This document shows, one piece after another, positions 28,142-37,261 of a stretch of DNA of 64,000 bases; position 1 is the first letter of the stretch; each line of letters opens with the position of its first letter. Below the pieces are notes generated by a model. It made no database searches, had not been told where the DNA came from, and saw only the letters and a list, made by a program, of their open reading frames with translations. This DNA comes from Sunxiuqinia indica (GTDB taxonomy: Bacteria; Bacteroidota; Bacteroidia; Bacteroidales; Prolixibacteraceae): positions 1-64,000 of the forward strand of contig NZ_WVEM01000013.1 in NCBI RefSeq assembly GCF_009847015.1. Direction: 5' to 3'. The position numbers and the translations under genes were made by a program.

Positions 28142-28173
28142 AAAAATGGCCATCAATTATATTGACAGCCATT
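28142..28173 (-). terminator. intrinsic terminator after queA
   Basis: On the minus strand AATGGC-TG-TCAAT pairs with ATTGA-TG-GCCATT across an ATA loop (28173-28145), with one internal TG/TG mismatch, and is followed by a T-tract that continues to 28142. It lies 20 bases beyond the queA stop and separates the housekeeping chain from the polysaccharide operon. Confidence 0.78.
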
Positions 28174-28193
28174 CGATATCTTGTTGTATATTT

Positions 28194-29243
28194 TTACAAA
28201 ATCAACATTGCATCGCCATAGGTTCCGAATCGGTAGCCTTCTTTAATAGCTTGTTGGTAAGCATCCATAACCAAGTCATATCCTCCAAAAGCAGCTACCA
28301 TCATCAATAAGGTTGACATAGGTAGGTGAAAGTTAGTAATCATGCGGTTTGCCACACTAAACTCGTATGGAGGGAAAATAAACTTATTGGTCCATCCCTC
28401 AAATGGTTTCAGATGACCTTGGGTTGAAACGGAAGTTTCCAATGTGCGCATCACGGTTGTTCCAACAGCACAAACATTCTTCTTTTGCATTTTCGCATTA
28501 TTGACGACTTCACACGCTTCATCTTTAATCCAGATTTGTTCCGAATCCATTTTATGCTTAGTCAAGTCTTCAACGTCTACACTTCGGAAGTTTCCAAGTC
28601 CAACATGTAAAGTTACATAGCTGAAGTCGACCCCAATAATCTCCAGACGCTTCAATAGCTCCCGACTGAAATGGAGTCCTGCAGTCGGTGCAGCAACAGC
28701 ACCTTCGTGTTTCGCAAAAATTGTTTGGTAACGATCTTTATCTTCAGGGGTAACTGGTCGTTGTATAAAACCGGGTAGTGGAGTTTCGCCCAGACTGTAC
28801 AACGTTTTTTTGAACTCATCGTAGGGCCCGTCAAACAAGAAACGTAAAGTACGTCCACGAGAAGTCGTATTGTCAATAACCTCGGCTACCAACATATCGT
28901 CTTCGCCAAAATATAGTTTGTTGCCAATACGTATTTTACGGGCGGGATCAACTAATACGTCCCATAAACGCTGTTCGCGATTTAATTCACGTAGTAAGAA
29001 CACTTCAATTTTAGCACCCGTTTTTTCCTTGTTCCCATATAAACGTGCCGGAAATACCTTGGTGTCGTTGAATACCATAACATCTTTGTCGTTAAAATAT
29101 TCAGTGACATCTTTAAATAATTTGTGCTCAATTTTGCCGGTGTCACGATGCAATACCATCAATCTCGACTCATCCCTATTTTGCGAGGGATGCAAGGCAA
29201 TCTGCTCTTCATCCAGTTTATATTTGAACTTAGATAACTTCAT
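28194..29243 (-). CDS. queA: S-adenosylmethionine:tRNA ribosyltransferase-isomerase
   Basis: QueA builds the epoxycyclopentane ring of queuosine by moving the ribosyl part of SAM onto 7-aminomethyl-7-deazaguanine at position 34 of the tRNA. The 349-residue length and motifs fit: the N-terminal [12 protein letters not shown] and [23 protein letters not shown] (55-67), AAPTAGLHF (about 184) and [10 protein letters not shown], then [16 protein letters not shown] near the end. It is the last gene of the chain that begins with the yfhO-like gene, 49 bases after truB, and is followed by a terminator. Confidence 0.96.
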   Translation of the reverse strand: MKLSKFKYKLDEEQIALHPSQNRDESRLMVLHRDTGKIEHKLFKDVTEYFNDKDVMVFNDTKVFPARLYGNKEKTGAKIEVFLLRELNREQRLWDVLVDPARKIRIGNKLYFGEDDMLVAEVIDNTTSRGRTLRFLFDGPYDEFKKTLYSLGETPLPGFIQRPVTPEDKDRYQTIFAKHEGAVAAPTAGLHFSRELLKRLEIIGVDFSYVTLHVGLGNFRSVDVEDLTKHKMDSEQIWIKDEACEVVNNAKMQKKNVCAVGTTVMRTLETSVSTQGHLKPFEGWTNKFIFPPYEFSVANRMITNFHLPMSTLLMMVAAFGGYDLVMDAYQQAIKEGYRFGTYGDAMLIL

Positions 29244-29292
29244 ATATGAATAATTTTTTGATAATCCAAAACCCCGTTTTACGGGCGAATAT

Positions 29293-30006
29293 TCAATTGG
29301 TTACAAATTTGTCTATATTTTTTAGAAACTCTTCTGTCGTTAAAGCATCCTCAATCCGAAAATCTCCGATTTGTGTTCGTCTCAAACCAACGAGATAAGC
29401 TCCGCTTGCGAGTGCCTTACCAATATCACGAGCTAGAGAACGGATGTAAGTTCCTTTACTACAAACAACTCGAATCTCAATTTGATTTGGCAAAAACTCA
29501 ACCAACTCAACTTCTTTAATCCTAATCTGGCGAGGTCGCATTTTCACCTCAGTTCCTTTCCGAGCGTGAGTATATGCACGCTGTCCATCAATTTTAACGG
29601 CACTGAATACCGGAGGTACCTGTTCGATATCGCCAATAAACTGCTGCAAAACTTCCTCGACTTTCTCTTTATTAATATGTCCCGTTTCAAACCGGGCATC
29701 TTCTTCGGTCTCTAAATCAAAAGAAGGAGTTGTAGCCCCCAATTTCAGTTTGGCAAAGTATTCTTTTTCACCTGCCTGAAAAGACTCAATTTGCTTGGTC
29801 GCTTTTCCGGTACATAAAATCATCAGGCCGGTAGCTTTCGGATCTAAGGTACCAGCATGCCCAACTTTGAGCTTTTTAATACCGATCGCACGGCAAAGAT
29901 TATTCCGCACCTTTTGCACCAGATCAAAGGATGTCCAATTCAATTCCTTATCAAAAAGCAATACTTCTCCTTTGACAAAGTCAACGTTTTTGGATTCCTC
30001 GCCCAT
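29293..30006 (-). CDS. truB: tRNA pseudouridine-55 synthase
   Basis: TruB converts U55 in the T-loop of tRNAs to pseudouridine. The 237-residue protein has the catalytic Asp55 in [12 protein letters not shown], the FDLVQKVRN helix near the start, [17 protein letters not shown] (about 131-147) and the [15 protein letters not shown] motif near 190. The C-terminus is short and lacks a PUA domain, as is common in this phylum. It lies 48 bases after uppP and 49 before queA. Confidence 0.96.
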   Translation of the reverse strand: MGEESKNVDFVKGEVLLFDKELNWTSFDLVQKVRNNLCRAIGIKKLKVGHAGTLDPKATGLMILCTGKATKQIESFQAGEKEYFAKLKLGATTPSFDLETEEDARFETGHINKEKVEEVLQQFIGDIEQVPPVFSAVKIDGQRAYTHARKGTEVKMRPRQIRIKEVELVEFLPNQIEIRVVCSKGTYIRSLARDIGKALASGAYLVGLRRTQIGDFRIEDALTTEEFLKNIDKFVTN

Positions 30007-30054
30007 GAAAAACTCTTTTAATTAATAGTTTACCAGAAATATGGAGTCGATTTT

Positions 30055-30837
30055 TCAGCCTGCAAAGATAGCAATTAAACCGATAATGAGGCAATAAGCA
30101 GCGAAATAAATTAGTTTGCCTTGTTTGACAATCTTGATCATCCACTTGCAGGCAAGTAGCCCGGATATAAACGCAGCAATAAATCCAACAGCTAAAGGAA
30201 GCACTCCAATTGAGTCTGCAGCGCTCATCTCACCACCCACAAGGTCGAGGAAATTGGCACCTATAATTGGAATCAGTACCATTAAGAAGGAGAATCGAGC
30301 CATATCTTCCCGTTTTTTACCGAGCAAAAGCCCTGTGGCAATTGTCGATCCGCTACGTGAAATACCTGGAACAACAGCCATCGCCTGAGCAATTCCAATG
30401 AGCAAAGCATCGAGCCAGCCAATGCTCTTTTCTCGCGATTTGGCAAAATAGGTGAAGCCGAGCAAGCACGCCGTAATCAAAAGCATGCTTCCAACAAACA
30501 CAATGTTGCCGGTAAACAGACTTTCTATCTTTTCTTTAAATAACAACCCAAGAATAAGTACAGGGATTGCCGAAAGAAGAAGGAAGGAGACATATTTGGT
30601 TTCCTGGTTCCATTTAAAAGCCAATAAACCTTTAAATAAATCAAGAATATCTTTTCGAAAAACAACCAAGGTACTTAATACGGTTGCGCCATGAACGACA
30701 ACTGCAAAGAGTAAATTATTATGACCTTTTACACCCAATAGTGCGTGTCCTATTTCGAGATGGCCACTAGAGCTAACGGGCAAAAATTCGGTTAATCCCT
30801 GAATAATGCCTAACAAAAATGCCTGTAATAAATCCAT
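30055..30837 (-). CDS. uppP: undecaprenyl-diphosphate phosphatase
   Basis: UppP (BacA) removes a phosphate from undecaprenyl pyrophosphate so that the carrier lipid can be reused for peptidoglycan and surface polysaccharides. The 260-residue membrane protein has both signature loops: GLTEFLPVSSSGH (14-26, with Glu17) and GISRSGSTIATGLLLG (about 158-173). It starts three bases after the DUF3098 stop. Both polysaccharide loci of this window depend on the same carrier lipid, so its place between them is fitting. Confidence 0.95.
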   Translation of the reverse strand: MDLLQAFLLGIIQGLTEFLPVSSSGHLEIGHALLGVKGHNNLLFAVVVHGATVLSTLVVFRKDILDLFKGLLAFKWNQETKYVSFLLLSAIPVLILGLLFKEKIESLFTGNIVFVGSMLLITACLLGFTYFAKSREKSIGWLDALLIGIAQAMAVVPGISRSGSTIATGLLLGKKREDMARFSFLMVLIPIIGANFLDLVGGEMSAADSIGVLPLAVGFIAAFISGLLACKWMIKIVKQGKLIYFAAYCLIIGLIAIFAG

Positions 30838-30840
30838 TGA

Positions 30841-31095
30841 CTATTTCTCGGTTTTTGATCGTTTCATAATAGCGTAAATTTCAAATAGAAAGCCAAACAG
30901 AACCACGAGAGGTGCCAGCGTAATTCTTCGAAAACTAAAGATTTCGGGATTAAAGACTGAAGGGTCTTCGCTTTTTCCGCCAACCATTAAAATGAAGCCA
31001 ACTACTATAATTGCAAAACCGATTAACAACAACTTGTAGTTTTCTTTGCCCAGTGCGAATGTTGGTTGCGAGTTTTCCTGCTTGCTATTTGCCAT
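30841..31095 (-). CDS. DUF3098 family small membrane protein
   Basis: The 84-residue protein has two hydrophobic segments (about 24-43 and 55-75) with the typical LLLIGFAIIVVGFILMVGG and a short loop containing FNPEIFSFRRI. This family is found between ftsX and uppP in many Bacteroidota genomes, which is the order here. No function is known to me. The Lys/Ser-rich ends are cytoplasmic by the positive-inside rule. Confidence 0.88.
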   Translation of the reverse strand: MANSKQENSQPTFALGKENYKLLLIGFAIIVVGFILMVGGKSEDPSVFNPEIFSFRRITLAPLVVLFGFLFEIYAIMKRSKTEK

Positions 31096-31118
31096 AACTG
31101 AAGTCGATTAAATTGCTA

Positions 31119-31126
31119 CGAAAGTA
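31119..31126 (-). promoter_or_regulatory. possible -7 box TACTTTCG before the DUF3098 gene
   Basis: Read on the minus strand, TACTTTCG lies 24 bases before the start at 31095 and differs from the TAnnTTTG consensus in one base. The 133-base gap after ftsX would allow an internal promoter for the DUF3098-uppP-truB-queA part. Confidence 0.3.
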
Positions 31127-31228
31127 AAAAATCTATTTTTAATAACCATTCTCAGCAATTGAATATTGTCTGAAAACAGATGAAATAACAATTTCATAGA
31201 GTTTTAGTAATTTACAAAACGCTAATAG

Positions 31229-32110
31229 CTAGGTGTAAAAAAGCTCTTCGTACCTGGCTCGAAGATACTTGTTGACAGAAAAGTAGGTCGATAACCAGGA
31301 AATCAGAATACCAAAGCCTAAAACGATAACGAAAACAAGGCCGATGGCACTAAACTGCTGACTGTCTATAATACCTTCAAAGTCTTGCCGGTAAGAGTAT
31401 ATTATTGCCAGGATTCCCATATTGGCGATCAATGCTCCTACAACTCCAAATACAATGTTTTTCAGGATAAAAGGTCTTCGGATAAACGAGCGGGTAGCTC
31501 CTACTAATTTCATCGTGTGAATGATAAATCGTTGCGAATAAATAGCAATACGGATCGTGTTATTTATTAAGGTCGAAAAAATGACAAGCAGCAGCACCGA
31601 AAAGATCAAGAGGAATAAACTAATTCGCTTGACATTTTGATTGATAATGCGAACCAGATCACGCTGATAATAAACCTCTTTCACCTGAGGATACGACAAG
31701 AAGTCATTCTCAAGTACAACCAAACTATCTTCCTCCATATAAGCAGCATGCAACTTAACATCGACAGAGGCGAACAACGGATTGAAACCTAAAAACCCGA
31801 CAAAATCCTCGCCCAATTCTTTGGTCAATTGTTTGGCGGCATCTTCTTTATTCACATAATTGGAAGACTTTACGTAATCCGAAGCACTCAATATTTTCTG
31901 AAGGCGTAAAATTTCAGCCTCACCAACATTGTCGTTTAAAACCAAGGTGAAACCTACGTGTTCGCGCACATAATCAGACAGCCGACCGGCATTCAGTATT
32001 AGAAGTGACAGCATCCCCAGCAGAAATAAAACTAGCGTGATGCTGATGGTCGAAGTCAGGTAAGAACGTATTAATCTGCGCTTAAGCTTTGTCGGTCGCC
32101 TCTTTTTCAT
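31229..32110 (-). CDS. ftsX: cell division permease-like protein FtsX
   Basis: FtsX pairs with the ATPase FtsE and activates septal peptidoglycan hydrolases. The 293-residue protein has a basic cytoplasmic start, a first membrane segment at about 18-38, a periplasmic domain (about 40-170) and three further segments in the C-terminal half with TMKLVGATRSFIRRPFI, the family's conserved loop. No ftsE is adjacent, as is frequent in Bacteroidota. Its start overlaps the end of the upstream yfhO-like gene by 29 bases. Confidence 0.92.
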   Translation of the reverse strand: MKKRRPTKLKRRLIRSYLTSTISITLVLFLLGMLSLLILNAGRLSDYVREHVGFTLVLNDNVGEAEILRLQKILSASDYVKSSNYVNKEDAAKQLTKELGEDFVGFLGFNPLFASVDVKLHAAYMEEDSLVVLENDFLSYPQVKEVYYQRDLVRIINQNVKRISLFLLIFSVLLLVIFSTLINNTIRIAIYSQRFIIHTMKLVGATRSFIRRPFILKNIVFGVVGALIANMGILAIIYSYRQDFEGIIDSQQFSAIGLVFVIVLGFGILISWLSTYFSVNKYLRARYEELFYT

Positions 32111-34592
32111 TTTTTCCTTTCTTCTTTAGCTCATAAATAGTAACTCCTGCCAACGCCAATATCAAAATGATAGAACTAGCCAGCGAAATGTTATTCCCAA
32201 CAAGGTATGACTGTGGTTCGAACTTGAATTCAACTTCGTGTTTTCCTGGAGGAATAGGCAGCGCTCTCAAAATATAATTTGCTCGCACATGTTCAACAAG
32301 CTCCCCATCAATATAGGCATTCCAACCCTTGTCATAATATATTTCGGAGAAGACGGCCAATGGTGTTCCGTTCTCAACATTGGCTTCGTAGGTTAAGTGA
32401 TTGGGTTGATATGCAATCAATTTAATCACTGATGGCGATCCTGAGTCGAAACTTACATTGGTCAGTTCATCGGAAAAACGCTGATCAATAACAGCCTCGT
32501 TTGCCGGATCAAGTTCATCCAGTGCTTCAATTTCTTCGTCGGCATTTTCAACAAACTGAATATCCTCAACAAACCAGGCATTGCCCAAGGCTTGCGGGTT
32601 ATGAAGTGGTGCCGCTTTCGGATTATAAATGACATACTTGGTATTCAGCATATTGATGGCAGGCAGTCCCTGAAAAACAGCATCCATGCCGGCTTGCGAA
32701 TTGATGTTTTGCAAACGACCTCCGAGCTTCTGCGTCTCTGGAGAAAGGTGGTATTCTATCATCTCCTGGTAGCGTTGCAATTTAGCTCCATGATAACCAC
32801 CTACTGATTTGTGGAAATAGGAGGTTGAAGCATCGGCCCACGGATTCACTGATAGATTCAAAACCCGATAATCCAAACTCTTATCTTTCAATATTTCCTG
32901 ATCAGCCTGAGATGCCATAAACGGAGTTTCTGCTTTTTGCTTCGATACAAAATCTTCATCATTCAGGTAACGCTTATTGACAGGCCAAAGATCTACCAGA
33001 ATTAAAATCGCCCAAATTGCCAAAGCATAGCTGGCTTTTATTTTTTGTTTGATGTAGAGCCAAATTACCCCGGCAGCAATAGTCACAAAAAGAAAGGTTT
33101 TGAAAGCATCAGTCCTCAACACCATCCTGCGGTCCGCCCTCAAGGCTTCCATTAGTTGATCCGGCCATCCGGCTTGTATCAACCGGGCATCCGACGGTGC
33201 CCTAAAATCGCCTGCTAAGCCAGGCAGTAGAACAAAGACCAAAGCCAAGCCCCCAACAACAAACCAGGTGTATTTCAGTTTTTGAATGAGTTCTTTTTGA
33301 TTTTGCCGGTTCCGGTACAATTCACGCACGGCTAAAACACCCATTAAAGCCATGGCAAACTGTTGTATAACGATGATGTTTTTCACATCCCGAAACTTGT
33401 TGTAAGCGGGAAAATAGTCAATCATAAAATGACTTAAGACACCGAAATTCTTCCCCAACGAGAGGAGAAAAGAGACAACCACCACAGCCACAATCCACCA
33501 CTTATCCTTTCCCTTTAAGACAAACAGACCAAGCACAAATAGAAAACACAACACCGCCCCGTAGTAAAATGGCGCACCCGAAATCGGCTGGCTTCCCCAG
33601 TACAACGGTAAATTTTCGGCTATCCGTTTGGCTTGGGCCTTCCCTTGATTGTTGGCAAAAAATTGGTAGACGTGTGATTCATCCCCCAATGGTTCCGACA
33701 TGCCCCCACCTTTAAAGCGGGGAATAAAAGCGGTCATCACTTCACCCAAATCATAACTGTAATCCAATATATAGCTTTTATCCAACCCGGAAGTTTGATC
33801 TTCGTCAGCCGTTAATTCAGACTCACCCCGCATCGACTCCTCACCATATTCATAAGTGGTATAAAGTCGGGAGAAGTTCGTTCCTACTGCTAGTAATAAG
33901 GCGACTATGAGCAAGGCCGAAGTTTTCAAAAATGCAGGAAGTGATTTTTCTTTCAACGCATCAATAAAATATGTCACACCAATAATCAACACCATAATGC
34001 CGGCATAATAGGTAATCTGGGGATGGTTGGCACTCAACATCCAGGAGAGTGAAATGGCTGTTAACAGGCTTCCCAATATTGGCTTTCGTTTATAGGCTAG
34101 CAAAACCCCTGCAACAACCAAGGCCATATAAGTTAGCGTGTGCGCTTTAGACATGTGCCCGGCATCAATCCATACAAAAAAGGCTAAATTAAATCCATAG
34201 GCTAAGGCACCAATAAAACTAACCCATATATTGACTTTAAATACCAAAAGCAAAATGAAGAAAAGCGTTAAATTCAGTATCAAATAGCTCGCTGGACGTG
34301 GAATCTTATTGTAGAATTTTTGAGCATACGCAAGTATATTTCCCGGGTATTTTGCTGAAATTTGGTACGCAGGCATTCCCCCAAACATGCTATTGGTCCA
34401 TTGCGATTCAATGCTATTACTTCTATAATCTCTAATTTCTTTGGCCATGGCAGTGGCTCTATTGGTATCGCCAGGGGCAATTGTTTTGCCTTCTAACAAA
34501 GGAGAGAAATAACTAAATGAAAGAATAATAAAAAGTAGGATAATTCCGAGAATAGCAAGAATATTGCGATTGCCTTTTATCTTTGTCATCAT
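32082..34592 (-). CDS. YfhO-family multi-pass membrane protein
   Basis: The 836-residue protein has about twelve to fourteen membrane segments, then a periplasmic region (about 580-800) with NMLNTKYVIYNP and YYDKGWNAYIDG, and a last membrane segment before a Lys/Glu-rich tail. These are marks of YfhO proteins, which are GT-C-like membrane proteins linked to glycosylation of surface polymers in Firmicutes. The role here is not known. A TTG at 34598 precedes the ATG at 34592; the ATG fits the -7 box at 34624-34631. It overlaps ftsX by 29 bases. Confidence 0.86.
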   Translation of the reverse strand: MMTKIKGNRNILAILGIILLFIILSFSYFSPLLEGKTIAPGDTNRATAMAKEIRDYRSNSIESQWTNSMFGGMPAYQISAKYPGNILAYAQKFYNKIPRPASYLILNLTLFFILLLVFKVNIWVSFIGALAYGFNLAFFVWIDAGHMSKAHTLTYMALVVAGVLLAYKRKPILGSLLTAISLSWMLSANHPQITYYAGIMVLIIGVTYFIDALKEKSLPAFLKTSALLIVALLLAVGTNFSRLYTTYEYGEESMRGESELTADEDQTSGLDKSYILDYSYDLGEVMTAFIPRFKGGGMSEPLGDESHVYQFFANNQGKAQAKRIAENLPLYWGSQPISGAPFYYGAVLCFLFVLGLFVLKGKDKWWIVAVVVVSFLLSLGKNFGVLSHFMIDYFPAYNKFRDVKNIIVIQQFAMALMGVLAVRELYRNRQNQKELIQKLKYTWFVVGGLALVFVLLPGLAGDFRAPSDARLIQAGWPDQLMEALRADRRMVLRTDAFKTFLFVTIAAGVIWLYIKQKIKASYALAIWAILILVDLWPVNKRYLNDEDFVSKQKAETPFMASQADQEILKDKSLDYRVLNLSVNPWADASTSYFHKSVGGYHGAKLQRYQEMIEYHLSPETQKLGGRLQNINSQAGMDAVFQGLPAINMLNTKYVIYNPKAAPLHNPQALGNAWFVEDIQFVENADEEIEALDELDPANEAVIDQRFSDELTNVSFDSGSPSVIKLIAYQPNHLTYEANVENGTPLAVFSEIYYDKGWNAYIDGELVEHVRANYILRALPIPPGKHEVEFKFEPQSYLVGNNISLASSIILILALAGVTIYELKKKGKNEKEATDKA

Positions 34593-34623
34593 AAACAAAA
34601 GCTTATTACATTTTGAATGGTAA

Positions 34624-34631
34624 CAAAAGTA
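34624..34631 (-). promoter_or_regulatory. -7 box TACTTTTG of the yfhO-like gene
   Basis: Minus-strand TACTTTTG matches the Bacteroidota TAnnTTTG consensus and lies 31 bases before the ATG at 34592. It should drive the yfhO-ftsX chain. No clean TTG at the -33 position was seen. Confidence 0.55.
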
Positions 34632-34658
34632 AGCAAATAATTATTGAATCCGATAGCA

Positions 34659-36125
34659 ATGGGGATTATCATAAGGCAATCGATTAAAGGAAGTATTTGG
34701 TCATATCTGGGGGTTCTCATCGGGTTTGTAACAACTTCTTATTTGTATCCAAATTATATTTCGACTGACACCGTTGGACTTTTCAGCTTGCTTGTTGCTT
34801 ACGCTACTTTATTTGGACAGTTTTCACTTCTGGGAGTTCATGGAGTTACTTCCCGAATGTTTCCTCATTTCCGAGATAAGAATAAAAACCATCAAGGATT
34901 TCTATTTATTACATTATTATTCCTTGCTGTCGGTTTCTCAATTTTCATTCTTGCCTACTTATTCTTTTCACCCTATTTGATTGAAAGCAACACCGATAAA
35001 TCCAAACTTTTTGCAGATTACATATTTCTACTTCTCCCGCTCACCTTTTTTACGATGATTTTTGCTTTTTTCGACACCTATAACAAGGTGCTATATGATG
35101 CAGTATTTGGGACTTTCCTTCAGGAGTTTTTTCAGCGATTTGGCATATTGGTTGCGATGCTGTTGTATATCTTCGAAGTATTTAATATCCATCAGCTAAT
35201 CATAGCGTTTGCCATTGTGATAAGTAGCAAAGGAATAATTATCTTAATTCACCTGTTTTTGAAGGATGAACTTCATTTTAAACCCAACCTGAAATTTATT
35301 ACAAAAGAGCTCCGAACAGAAATAATAAGCGTTGCCTCCTTTTCTGTTTTGGGAGGACTTGGCTCTATGATTGTCTTTAATATTGACAAAATCGTTATTA
35401 ATCAAATGCTGGATTTATCTAATACCGGAGTTTACACCATTGCTTTCTATTTTGGTACTTTGGTCATTATCCCGTCAAGGCCTCTGCTCAAAATTGCCGG
35501 GACACTGATCGCCGATGCATGGAGAAATGATGACTTATTAAAAATCAAAGAGATTTATTACAAAAGCTGTATTAATCAGTTTATTATTGGAGGATTTTTA
35601 TTTTTGGGAATTTGGGCGAACATAGAAAACATTCTAACCATACTTGGCCCGGCTTATGAGCAATCAAGATGGGTGATTTTTTTTATTGGTCTGGGCTACC
35701 TATTCGACATGATGACCGGCGCAAACGCTCAGGTTATTGCCTTTTCAAAATATTATAAAGTATCGCTCTATTTTATTCTTTCGCTAATCGTTGTTGTGGT
35801 TGCATTGCTTTATTTTCTAATTCCAATTTGGGGAATTACCGGTGCTGCCATTGCCATTGCTGTTGCACTTTTTCTAAATAACCTGATGCGCTTTTTATTT
35901 TTGTTCCACAGATTTGGCTTGCAACCATTCAATTACAAGTTCGTAGCTGTAATTGTCTTTAACACAGGGATCTATTTATTACTACAACTTATTCCTCAAC
36001 AACAATTTATTTTAGATATTTTTATTAGAGGAACGATAATCACTATATTAACCGCTATTGTGGTATACAAGGCGCCAATCTCAGAAGAAATTCAAAAAGC
36101 ATTACAACAAATAGTAAAGATTTAA
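34659..36125 (+). CDS. second Wzx-like polysaccharide flippase
   Basis: The 488-residue membrane protein has about fourteen hydrophobic segments and the MOP-type start IRQSIKGSIWSYLGVLIGF, then DTVGLFSLLVAY, typical of the lipopolysaccharide flippases of Bacteroidota. The loop HGVTSRMFPHFRDK and the segment GGLGSMIVFNIDKIVINQML also recur in this family. An upstream TTG at 34644 exists, but the ATG at 34659 is the better start. It begins a two-gene unit with the HPrK-like gene and belongs to the second polysaccharide locus. The Wzx at 21804 is only distantly similar. Confidence 0.87.
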   Translation: MGIIIRQSIKGSIWSYLGVLIGFVTTSYLYPNYISTDTVGLFSLLVAYATLFGQFSLLGVHGVTSRMFPHFRDKNKNHQGFLFITLLFLAVGFSIFILAYLFFSPYLIESNTDKSKLFADYIFLLLPLTFFTMIFAFFDTYNKVLYDAVFGTFLQEFFQRFGILVAMLLYIFEVFNIHQLIIAFAIVISSKGIIILIHLFLKDELHFKPNLKFITKELRTEIISVASFSVLGGLGSMIVFNIDKIVINQMLDLSNTGVYTIAFYFGTLVIIPSRPLLKIAGTLIADAWRNDDLLKIKEIYYKSCINQFIIGGFLFLGIWANIENILTILGPAYEQSRWVIFFIGLGYLFDMMTGANAQVIAFSKYYKVSLYFILSLIVVVVALLYFLIPIWGITGAAIAIAVALFLNNLMRFLFLFHRFGLQPFNYKFVAVIVFNTGIYLLLQLIPQQQFILDIFIRGTIITILTAIVVYKAPISEEIQKALQQIVKI

Positions 36126-36139
36126 ATTCGTAATTGACT

Positions 36140-37261
36140 ATGGAGAAGACGATTCAGATGTATAACATCCCAGTGAGTATTCAAATTCCAGATATTTATA
36201 AACAGGGAATAAAAAAATTCAGAGCACAATTTAACTCTCTCCCTGATACAAATGCGAATCCATTAGTCGAAATAAGAGTGGTAGATAATGACACTTCTGC
36301 TTCAACAGAAACCCTTAATAATCCTTCCAGTCACAAGCTTTTAAAAGATGGTTTTACCGCAAAATATCCTAAATATACAATTTGTTATTACTATAAAAAT
36401 AGCAAACTTAAGATTGAGGTACGGCTTTTTAAACAAGGGAATAAAGCTATTGAGTATTTAAAAAAGCTTTACAATATCCAATATGAGAATATCGAAGAAC
36501 GGTTAACACAAATTATCTGGGAAAATTGTTTGTATCCTGCAGTTTATTTCTTTCCAGAATATACACTTGTGCACTGCTCCGGTTTTTCCTATAATAATGA
36601 AGAAGCTCTCTTATTGGGCGGAACAGGAGGCGTTGGGAAAACCTCACTGGAACTAGAGCTCGCAAAAAATGAAAATTTTGGTTTCCTAAATGATGATATT
36701 GCCATTTTAAATAAAACAGGACAGGTATATCCAAACTTATCTTGGCCTAAAATTTATGCCTATAATCTGGTTCACAATAAAAAGATCAAAGATTTAATCT
36801 TCGCAAACAGAAGCATCGATGACAAATTAGCATGGAAAATAAAAAAAGGCATCTTCGGTTCCTCTAAAGTAAGAAGAACAATTAATCCATCGGAGTTATT
36901 TTCTAAGGCTACATCACTCTCTCCTGTTCCTTTAAAAAAATACATTTTTCTTAGTCGAGGGAATTATTCAAAATTGAAATTGAAAAAATTTAATACTGAA
37001 AAAGTAGCTGAACTAAACGTATCAGTCCTCAAAACTGAATTTTCCGATTTTGAGAAGCACCTCAATTGGCACTATTTTAACTCTGTACTTGCCGATAAAA
37101 AGCCAATCATCGATTTAGAAGTTGTTCATAGAAATTGGTTAAAACTTAATCACGATATTTTTAAAGATGTAGCTTGCTATATTATGGAGATTCCAATAAG
37201 TATGCCTCATAATCGTTTTAAAAGTTCAGCGTCAAAAATGATTAGCAAACTATTTGAATGA
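36140..37261 (+). CDS. HPr-kinase-like P-loop protein
   Basis: The 373-residue protein has a Walker A loop GGTGGVGKTS at about 160-169, preceded by the strand EEALLL, and a following FLNDDIAIL (about 182-190) as in HPr kinase/phosphorylase and PEP-carboxykinase-like folds. Such HprK-related proteins occur in exopolysaccharide and peptide clusters with unknown substrates. Its N-terminal 120 residues match no domain I know. A TTG at 36134 precedes the ATG at 36140. It lies right after the flippase and its end overlaps the convergent GT4 gene by 12 bases. A sugar or protein kinase role is inference. Confidence 0.65.
   Translation: MEKTIQMYNIPVSIQIPDIYKQGIKKFRAQFNSLPDTNANPLVEIRVVDNDTSASTETLNNPSSHKLLKDGFTAKYPKYTICYYYKNSKLKIEVRLFKQGNKAIEYLKKLYNIQYENIEERLTQIIWENCLYPAVYFFPEYTLVHCSGFSYNNEEALLLGGTGGVGKTSLELELAKNENFGFLNDDIAILNKTGQVYPNLSWPKIYAYNLVHNKKIKDLIFANRSIDDKLAWKIKKGIFGSSKVRRTINPSELFSKATSLSPVPLKKYIFLSRGNYSKLKLKKFNTEKVAELNVSVLKTEFSDFEKHLNWHYFNSVLADKKPIIDLEVVHRNWLKLNHDIFKDVACYIMEIPISMPHNRFKSSASKMISKLFE

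Larger units (their letters stand above)
27610..28144 (-). promoter_or_regulatory. long leader region of the polysaccharide operon
   Basis: About 535 bases lie between the queA terminator and the first operon gene and hold no open frame of note. The region contains a 30-base degenerate direct repeat 100 bases apart (27787-27816 and 27887-27916) and a small hairpin (27675-27695) with 7-bp arms GAGGATA/TATCCTC. No TAnnTTTG box was found on the minus strand. Its place suggests promoter and leader functions such as antitermination control, but no regulator gene is next to it. Confidence 0.4.

Noticed and set aside
27610-28193. tRNA or small RNA gene in the operon leader
   Set aside because: No cloverleaf arms or T-loop consensus were found on either strand; only the direct repeats, a short hairpin and the queA terminator are visible.
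28870-29253. 127-codon frame antisense to queA
   Set aside because: Lies fully over a well-supported gene and shows a low-complexity Ser/Asn-rich translation.
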